Source: Sediminibacterium sp. FEMGT703S
Lineage (GTDB): Bacteria > Bacteroidota > Bacteroidia > Chitinophagales > Chitinophagaceae
Length of the DNA: 64,000 nucleotides
Reading direction: 5' to 3'
Assembly (NCBI GenBank): GCA_002786355.1
Contig: PGCO01000002.1
Coordinates: 558,001-622,000 of the forward strand
Every line of letters begins with the position of its first letter. The stretch's first letter is position 1. Position numbers and translations under genes: made by a program. Below, piece by piece: positions 57,729 through 64,000 of the stretch. Below the pieces are notes generated by a model. It was not told the origin of the DNA and did not search any database. It was given only the letters and a program-made list of their open reading frames with translations.

Positions 57729-58898
57729 TTAACTAAATGCTTCTTTTACTCTATCAAAAAAGCTCTTCTCCCCTTTTGCTGGATTGGGTTTAAAATTTCC
57801 ACTATTCCCGAATTTTTCTAATGCTTGTTTTTCTTCTGCACTTAAATGCTGAGGTGTCCAAACATTCACATTAATCAACTGATCGCCTCTATGATAGCCC
57901 TGAACTTCAGGAAATCCTTTACCTTTTAATCTAAATATTTTTCCACTTTGAGTACCAGCAGGAATTTTTATTTTAGCCCTGCCATCAATAGTTGGCACTT
58001 CAACTTGAGTTCCAAATACAGCATCAGGGAAAGAAATGTATAAATCATAAGCAACATTTAAACCATCTCTATGTAATTCTTCATGCGTTTCCTCCTCAAT
58101 TTGTATAATTAAATCGCCCGGAGCACCACCACGTTCGCCCGCATTACCTTTTCCGCTCATGCTTAACTGCATACCTTCTTGAACACCAGCTGGTATTTCA
58201 ATACTGATGGTCTCTTCGCCATATACACGCCCTTCCCCTTTACAAGAGCCACATTTTGCAGTAATAGTTGTGCCTTCCCCATTACAACTTGGGCAAGTAG
58301 AAACAGTTTGCATTTGACCTAAGAAAGTACTGGTTACTTTTCTTACCTGACCAGAACCTCCACAAGTTGAACAAGACTGTGTACTATTTTTATCTTTCGC
58401 GCCACTTCCAGTGCAAGTTGTACAAATAACGTGTTTTTTAACTTTCACATTTTTGGTAACTCCTTTCGCAATCTCTTCGTAGTTCAATTTGAGTTTGATA
58501 CGCAAATTAGACCCTCTAGATCCGCGTTGTCTTCCCCCACCCCCACGCTGTCTTCCTCCACCTCCAAAAAAGCTTCCGAACATATCATCTCCAAAAATAT
58601 CTCCGAACTGGCTGAAAATATCATCCATATTCATGCCTGCACCACCACCATAATTTCCACCACCGGTTCCAGGACCAAATGCAGCATGACCATAACGATC
58701 GTACTTGGCTTTCTTATCAGCATCACTTAATATTTCATAAGCTTCCGCAGCTTCTTTAAACTTTTCTTCAGCTGCTTTATCACCTGGATTTCTATCAGGG
58801 TGAAATTGCATAGCCGTTTTGCGGTAAGCTTTTTTTATTTCATCAGCCGAAGCAGATTTAGATACACCTAGTATTTCGTAAAAATCTCTTTTTGCCAT
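57729..58898 (-). CDS. dnaJ: molecular chaperone DnaJ
   Basis: J-domain with HPD ([12 protein letters not shown]), G-rich linker, four CxxCxGxG zinc-finger motifs. Confidence 0.98.
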   Translation of the reverse strand: MAKRDFYEILGVSKSASADEIKKAYRKTAMQFHPDRNPGDKAAEEKFKEAAEAYEILSDADKKAKYDRYGHAAFGPGTGGGNYGGGAGMNMDDIFSQFGDIFGDDMFGSFFGGGGRQRGGGGRQRGSRGSNLRIKLKLNYEEIAKGVTKNVKVKKHVICTTCTGSGAKDKNSTQSCSTCGGSGQVRKVTSTFLGQMQTVSTCPSCNGEGTTITAKCGSCKGEGRVYGEETISIEIPAGVQEGMQLSMSGKGNAGERGGAPGDLIIQIEEETHEELHRDGLNVAYDLYISFPDAVFGTQVEVPTIDGRAKIKIPAGTQSGKIFRLKGKGFPEVQGYHRGDQLINVNVWTPQHLSAEEKQALEKFGNSGNFKPNPAKGEKSFFDRVKEAFS

Positions 58899-58913
58899 AA
58901 ATTTTAAATTGGA

Positions 58914-59486
58914 TTATTTTCCTACAACCACTTTAGCAAAGCGAATCAGTTTATCGTTTAAAAAATAACCCTTGGTTACTTCATCAATTACTTTACCTTT
59001 TAGCTCTTCAGAAGGTGCAGGAATTTCTGTAATGGCTTCGTGCTTTTCTACATCAAAGTCTGTTTGAATACTTTCCATCACTTTAACGCCCTTCTGCTGT
59101 AAATTGCTACGAAGTTTATTGAATACCAATAAAATTCCTTCCTTTTGAACCGCAATATCATCATTGCCATTCAATTGTTTTTCTGCTCTATCACAATCAT
59201 CTAACACGTCTAACAAAGAAACAATCACGTCTTTACCCGCAGTTTGAATCAATTCCAATCTTTCTTTAGCTGTTCTTCTTCTAAAATTGTCGAATTCAGC
59301 CATTAAACGAAGGTATTTGTCCTTTTGTTCTGCCAATTCTTCTTCTAATTTGGCCATTGCTGTCTCTTCTGCAACTGGCTCATTTAAATGGGCAGTTCCG
59401 GCTGCAGTTTCGTCAGCATTGATATTCATTTCTGCACTTTTTTCTGTTGTTTCGCTATTATTCGGTAATTCTTGCTCTTCCATAGT
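58914..59486 (-). CDS. grpE: nucleotide exchange factor GrpE
   Basis: LAEQKDKYLRLMAEFDNFRRRTAKERLE; EKHEAITEIPAPSEELKGKVIDEVTKGYFLNDKLIRFAKVVVG. Confidence 0.96.
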   Translation of the reverse strand, partial: TMEEQELPNNSETTEKSAEMNINADETAAGTAHLNEPVAEETAMAKLEEELAEQKDKYLRLMAEFDNFRRRTAKERLELIQTAGKDVIVSLLDVLDDCDRAEKQLNGNDDIAVQKEGILLVFNKLRSNLQQKGVKVMESIQTDFDVEKHEAITEIPAPSEELKGKVIDEVTKGYFLNDKLIRFAKVVVGK

Positions 59487-59563
59487 ATAAAATATTTGAT
59501 AGCCTATATAGGCAATAATTTTGCCACGCAAAGAAAAGGGAAAAATTGACAGTCCCTGCCACT

Positions 59564-59571
59564 TATATTTG
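59564..59571 (+). promoter_or_regulatory. candidate -7 element (TATATTTG) for rlmI
   Basis: TATATTTG fits TAnnTTTG and lies only 4 nt before the ATG at 59576. Confidence 0.45.
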
Positions 59572-59575
59572 CCAA

Positions 59576-60751
59576 ATGATTAAGGTATATCTAAGAAAAA
59601 AAATTGCCCCAAGAATAGCCAATGGACACCCTTGGATTTATGGTAATGAAGTAGACCGGGTAGCTGGCAATCCGGAACCAGGCGAAATTGTTGAAGTTCG
59701 ATTTGCCGATGGAAAACTGGCTGGGGTAGGATACTATAACCCTCAATCACAAATTGCAATTCGTCTGCTGAGCAGAAAAGTAGAGGAAATTAACGAAGCT
59801 TTTTTTTATCAACGAATTCTTCAAGCATGGCATTACCGCCAAAAAACAGGCTACACCGAAAACTGTAGATTGGTATTTGGTGAAGCAGATCAATTACCCG
59901 CTTTGATAATAGACAAATTCAACGATTACTTTGTCATTCAAACATTATCGTTAGGAATCGACATTTGGAAACCAGCCATAATTAAAGCACTCGAGACTAT
60001 ATTTAAACCGAAAGGGATATATGAGCGCAACGATGTACCCGTTAGAACCTTAGAAGGTTTAGAACAACAGAAAGGATTTTTATCGGCTCCATTCGATACC
60101 AATATCACCATTAACGAAAATGGATTGAAGTTTTATGTAGATATAGAAAATGGTCAAAAAACGGGCTATTTTTTAGACCAACAAGACAATAGAAGAGCTA
60201 TTCAACATATTGTTAAGGGAGCAGAAGTAATGGGGGCATTTACATACACTGGAACCTTTGAAATTCATGCAGCTCATTATGGAGCTAAATCTGTTTTAGG
60301 AATTGATATCTCAGAACAAGCAGTTGCCCAAGCCAATAAAAATGCTGCATTAAATGGTTTGGAAAAAATAGTAGCATTTAAAGCAATGAATGCATTCGAT
60401 GTTTTAAAAGATTGGGGCAAAGAAGGACCACTGTATGATGTTGTAATGTTAGATCCTCCCGCATTTACAAAGAATAGAGAGAACATTCAAAAAGCAGTTA
60501 CAGGTTACAAAGAAATTAATTTAAGGGGAATGAAGCTGATACGTAATGGAGGCTTCCTCGTTACATCTAGCTGTACTAATTTAGTGAATCCAGAACTATT
60601 CTTACACACTATCAATGCTGCAGCAAAAGATGCAAGAAAGCGAATTAAGCAAGTTACTTTTCAAGCGCAAGCCAGTGACCATCCAATCATTTGGGGAATG
60701 GAAAATACCAACTATTTAAAATTCTTAATTGTAGAAGTAACAGATAGATAA
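59576..60751 (+). CDS. rlmI: class I SAM-dependent rRNA methyltransferase (RlmI-like)
   Basis: PUA-like N-terminus RIANGHPWIYGNEVDRV; FLDQQDNRRAI; YDVVMLDPPAFTKNRENI; LVTSSCTNLV. Confidence 0.93.
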   Translation: MIKVYLRKKIAPRIANGHPWIYGNEVDRVAGNPEPGEIVEVRFADGKLAGVGYYNPQSQIAIRLLSRKVEEINEAFFYQRILQAWHYRQKTGYTENCRLVFGEADQLPALIIDKFNDYFVIQTLSLGIDIWKPAIIKALETIFKPKGIYERNDVPVRTLEGLEQQKGFLSAPFDTNITINENGLKFYVDIENGQKTGYFLDQQDNRRAIQHIVKGAEVMGAFTYTGTFEIHAAHYGAKSVLGIDISEQAVAQANKNAALNGLEKIVAFKAMNAFDVLKDWGKEGPLYDVVMLDPPAFTKNRENIQKAVTGYKEINLRGMKLIRNGGFLVTSSCTNLVNPELFLHTINAAAKDARKRIKQVTFQAQASDHPIIWGMENTNYLKFLIVEVTDR

Positions 60752-61111
60752 TTATCTGGATACTTGAAATTTGCCCGATTCAATAATTCTACCTGATCGG
60801 TCTTTTAGTTGAAAGATATACAGTCCTCTGAAATAATTGTCATCAAAATAAATAGTCATTTTAGAACTTGTAATTCTTTGTGAATTCATTTTTCTACCAA
60901 TAAAATTGAATATCTCTAATGAATAGGTTTTATCAATTGATGGATCAAATTGAAAGTGAATGAACTGTGTTGCAGGGTTGGGATAGAATCGTTGAACCTT
61001 GCTGTCCGAAGAAGTAATTACAGAATAGTCTATAAGGGTTCCAGTGGCAGTAAAAGCACTGCTACAAAAAACAAACAAGACCCATAAACTTATTTTGTAA
61101 AGATTTGCCAT
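60752..61111 (-). CDS. short T9SS type-A sorting-domain protein
   Basis: 119 aa: signal peptide plus C-terminal domain [17 protein letters not shown]...[11 protein letters not shown]...[22 protein letters not shown]. Confidence 0.85.
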   Translation of the reverse strand: MANLYKISLWVLFVFCSSAFTATGTLIDYSVITSSDSKVQRFYPNPATQFIHFQFDPSIDKTYSLEIFNFIGRKMNSQRITSSKMTIYFDDNYFRGLYIFQLKDRSGRIIESGKFQVSR

Positions 61112-61164
61112 CCAATAAAATGTACTATAAAGTTAAACCCAATTTTGGATAGCTCCAAAAATAC

Positions 61165-61206
61165 CTATGGCATTGTTTTTCAATAAATTGAAAAACAATG
61201 CCATAG
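61165..61206. repeat. 19-bp perfect inverted repeat, TAAA loop; possible peroxiredoxin terminator
   Basis: CTATGGCATTGTTTTTCAA-TAAA-TTGAAAAACAATGCCATAG, 14 bp after the peroxiredoxin stop on the minus strand. Confidence 0.9.
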
Positions 61207-61219
61207 ACTTAATTAACAT

Positions 61220-61690
61220 TTATAATGAAGCTAAAGTAGCTTGGATAGCATTAAAATCTGGTAAATCACCAGGAGTAGGACATACTTCTGCATATTGTAC
61301 CACACCATCTTTGTCAATTACAAAAGCTGCACGCTTGCTTACACCCATCATTTCGAATGCAGGGAAGGTTTCATATAATACCCCAAAAGCAGTTGCTGCT
61401 TCCTTATTGAAATCGCTTAATAACTGAAAATTCAGGTTTTGCTCTTTGCTAAATTTATCTAAAGTAAAAAGGGAATCAACTGAAATTCCAAATACCTGTG
61501 CATTGGTGTTGTTGTATAACGCTATATTGTCTCTTACGTTACATAGTTCAGCGGTACAAACACCGGTAAAAGCCAAAGGGAAAAATAATAATACGACTGG
61601 CTTTCCTTGTTGTTCTTCTAAACTTACTTTTTGCTTTTCGGTATTAAATAGCGAGAACGCTGGAGCCTTTTGGCCAACTTGAATACTCAT
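61220..61690 (-). CDS. peroxiredoxin (AhpC/TSA, AhpE/Prx-like)
   Basis: VVLLFFPLAFTGVCTAELCNVRD; AAFVIDKDGVVQYAEV. Confidence 0.93.
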   Translation of the reverse strand: MSIQVGQKAPAFSLFNTEKQKVSLEEQQGKPVVLLFFPLAFTGVCTAELCNVRDNIALYNNTNAQVFGISVDSLFTLDKFSKEQNLNFQLLSDFNKEAATAFGVLYETFPAFEMMGVSKRAAFVIDKDGVVQYAEVCPTPGDLPDFNAIQATLASL

Positions 61691-61769
61691 TATGATTTAT
61701 TTTTATGGTTTATGATAATGTAAATATTAAACAGTTTATTCAACAAATGGTTTGGAAATAATTAAGCTA

Positions 61770-62426
61770 TTAAATATCCATTTCAGGAACAAAGTCTGGA
61801 ACAATAAGTTTGCCAGCAGTTTTGGCCACGATTTCTTCTACTGTTACACCCGGTGCACGCTCTAATAATTGAAACCCCTCTGGTGTAATAGCTAAGACTG
61901 CTAATTCAGTAACTACTTTTTTAACACAACCAACTCCGGTTAATGGCAAACTACATTTTGGCAATAGTTTACTTTCCCCTTTTGGGTTTGTATGCATCAT
62001 GGCAACAATAATATTTTTAGCACTAGCAACTAAATCCATTGCACCACCCATCCCCTTCACCATTTTACCCGGTATCTTCCAATTTGCAATATCTCCTTGC
62101 TCACTTACTTCCATTGCGCCAAGAACAGTCAAATCTATTTTGCCAGCTCTAATCATCCCAAAGCTTTCAGCACTATCAAAAAAAGCCCCCCCAGGAATCA
62201 CGGTTACGGTTTCTTTACCAGCATTAATTAAATCTGCATCAATTGCAGATTCTTCTGGATAGGGCCCCATTCCTAAGATTCCATTCTCGCTTTGAAAGAC
62301 AACCGTAATATCATTGGGAATATAATTGGCAACTAATGTAGGTATGCCAATTCCCAAATTCACATACATACCATCTTTTAATTCTTTTGCGATACGCTTT
62401 GCAATTCCAAATTTATCTAATGCCAT
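61770..62426 (-). CDS. 3-oxoacid CoA-transferase subunit B
   Basis: [33 protein letters not shown]; CoA-transferase I family; adjacent to subunit A. Confidence 0.95.
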   Translation of the reverse strand: MALDKFGIAKRIAKELKDGMYVNLGIGIPTLVANYIPNDITVVFQSENGILGMGPYPEESAIDADLINAGKETVTVIPGGAFFDSAESFGMIRAGKIDLTVLGAMEVSEQGDIANWKIPGKMVKGMGGAMDLVASAKNIIVAMMHTNPKGESKLLPKCSLPLTGVGCVKKVVTELAVLAITPEGFQLLERAPGVTVEEIVAKTAGKLIVPDFVPEMDI

Positions 62427-62457
62427 AAAATTGACTTAACTAAATGATTATAATGAA

Positions 62458-63150
62458 TTAGATTCTAGTGGTCCTTCTTTCAATTCTCTTTTCATAATTA
62501 CTACCTTGAAAAATTCGGTGAACATATACACCTGCAACATCCACTTCATCAGGATCAATTTCACCAGGTTCTACTAAATGTTCTACTTCCGCAATGGTAA
62601 TATTACCAGCTTTTGCCATTGAAGTTGAAAAATTTCTGGTTGCTTTTCTAAATACCAAATTACCTGCTTTGTCTCCTTTCCATGCTTTTACAATTGCAAA
62701 ATCTGCGTGAATGGCTTTTTCCATTAAATACATTTTACCATCAAACTCCCTGACCTCCTTACCAATCGCAATCTCCGTTCCATACCCTGCAGGTGTAAAA
62801 TAAGCAGGTATTCCCATTGCAGCCATTTGAATACCCGTTGCAAGGGTGCCCTGTGGTACTAAGTCTACTTCTAATTCTCCGCTTAATAATAGTTTTTCAA
62901 ACAAGGCATTCTCACCAACATAGCTACTAATCATCTTCTTGATTTGTCTAGTTTGTAATAACAAGCCCAAACCAAAGTCATCTACTCCAGCATTGTTAGA
63001 AATACAAGTTAACGCTTGTACATTATGTTGAACTAATGCAGTAATAGCATTTTCAGGAATTCCATTTAAACCAAATCCACCCAACATAATTGTTGCTCCA
63101 TTGGGTATATCTGCCGTTGCTGCAAGTGCGTCTGAATAAACCTTATTCAT
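62458..63150 (-). CDS. 3-oxoacid CoA-transferase subunit A
   Basis: GATIMLGGFGLNGIPENAITAL; CISNNAGVDDFGLGLLL; TPAGYGTEIAIGKEVREFDGK. Confidence 0.95.
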   Translation of the reverse strand: MNKVYSDALAATADIPNGATIMLGGFGLNGIPENAITALVQHNVQALTCISNNAGVDDFGLGLLLQTRQIKKMISSYVGENALFEKLLLSGELEVDLVPQGTLATGIQMAAMGIPAYFTPAGYGTEIAIGKEVREFDGKMYLMEKAIHADFAIVKAWKGDKAGNLVFRKATRNFSTSMAKAGNITIAEVEHLVEPGEIDPDEVDVAGVYVHRIFQGSNYEKRIERRTTRI

Positions 63151-63509
63151 TTTTTAATGGGTTGAGTTTTTTGATAAAGCAATGTTCTTTGTCTATTTGA
63201 TAAGGCATCTATAGAATCAACTAAAATTTTAAATTGAGCGGGATGAGATTCATAATATGCATAACTATCATAAAACTTTTTTCTATTGATCCCATAACTA
63301 CGAAATACCTGATCGTACAATCGAATATTTTCTTTTGTTAGTTTATTCAAGGAATCTTTTGCAGTAAGGCGAACATAATACTCATCCATTTTCATAATGT
63401 CCCACATGATAGAAGACATGTCGTTGATTGGAATAACCTGTTTAGGAATTTTTTCCCCAGCACAGGCCATTGCAACTACCATCAAGAAAAAAAATAGTAT
63501 GTTTCTCAC
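63147..63509 (-). CDS. DUF4296-like lipoprotein (GTG start)
   Basis: Lipobox VAMACAGEKIP; VIPINDMSSIMWDIMKMDEYYVRLTAKDS; overlaps both neighbours by 4 nt. Confidence 0.75.
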   Translation of the reverse strand: MRNILFFFLMVVAMACAGEKIPKQVIPINDMSSIMWDIMKMDEYYVRLTAKDSLNKLTKENIRLYDQVFRSYGINRKKFYDSYAYYESHPAQFKILVDSIDALSNRQRTLLYQKTQPIKK

Positions 63510-64000
63510 TTTAACTCCTCTTTATATTTGTTGGAATTAGGGATGTCTAATAAAGATAAAATCTCTATGGCTTTTAATTTTTCTTCAGGTGTGCCTTTTT
63601 TAAAAATGCCAATTAATTCATTGGATTTGCCTTGCATAAAAAATTGCAAAATCATCGAATTAGGATTCTCTTTGTTAAACGCATTTAATTGAATCAATGC
63701 CTGCAAAATATTCCCCCTTGCTTCAATTTCATTTTCATATAATTTGTCTAAGCCAGCACGATAATAAGTATAAATCACATCGTGAATGATATTGAATTTT
63801 GTATTGATTAAATTCTCATTTAACCAATAACGGTTTCTTAATCCATCAAACATTCTCCAACCCGCAATACGCTGCCCCTCTGGTGCATTATTCACAATAT
63901 TCTGTGCTTTTCTAAAATAGGGTTCTCCTGTTTTAGGAGAAAATGAATCGTAATCTAAGCCAATAATCGTGTAAGCATAGTAAGCTAACACTGCAGTTAA
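63506..64000 (-). CDS. DUF4835 / PorD-like T9SS protein, truncated at window edge
   Basis: Frame open to base 64000 (LTAVLAYYAYTIIGLDYDSFSPKTGEPYFRKAQNIVNNAPEG...GWRMFDGLRNRYWLNENL). Confidence 0.75.
   Translation of the reverse strand, partial: LTAVLAYYAYTIIGLDYDSFSPKTGEPYFRKAQNIVNNAPEGQRIAGWRMFDGLRNRYWLNENLINTKFNIIHDVIYTYYRAGLDKLYENEIEARGNILQALIQLNAFNKENPNSMILQFFMQGKSNELIGIFKKGTPEEKLKAIEILSLLDIPNSNKYKEELK

Noticed and set aside
58500-58700. GGGGRQRG-type repeat in dnaJ
   Set aside because: Normal G-rich linker of DnaJ; not a mobile or CRISPR repeat.
59502-59513. 12-bp palindrome GCCTATATAGGC upstream of grpE
   Set aside because: Around 15 such 12-bp palindromes are expected by chance in 64 kb; no second copy noted. 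CIRCE-like pattern absent.

Overview
This is a chromosomal window of low-GC Bacteroidota DNA, most like Chitinophagaceae by protein sequence. That placement is inference, not a database match. The window is densely coded, with about 50 CDS, one tRNA-Ala(GGC) and several hairpin terminators. I saw no CRISPR array, rRNA, integrase, transposase or prophage. The accessory-looking stretch is about 6.4-26.7 kb. It holds tandem PKD lipoproteins, a GH-like secreted TIM-barrel protein that looks compositionally different, an orphan TPR histidine kinase, a beta-propeller protein, a divergent DUF4838/GH35 pair and a tripartite RND efflux operon. The rest is mostly housekeeping (gltA, tgt, rsmG, rsmI, purS, pssA, recG, trpS, pckA, hpt, grpE-dnaJ, rlmI, CoA-transferase). 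Type IX secretion (T9SS) parts are interspersed: a PorP/SprF + type-B substrate pair, a near-minimal type-A sorting-domain protein and a DUF4835/PorD-like gene. I found no clear-cut undescribed system. The best leads are a recurrent TATWTTTRCCAAA start-proximal motif, in-CDS hairpins at tightly packed convergent gene ends, a near-minimal T9SS C-terminal-domain protein, a 19-bp perfect inverted repeat near the peroxiredoxin gene, and a domain apparently inserted in the GH-like barrel.
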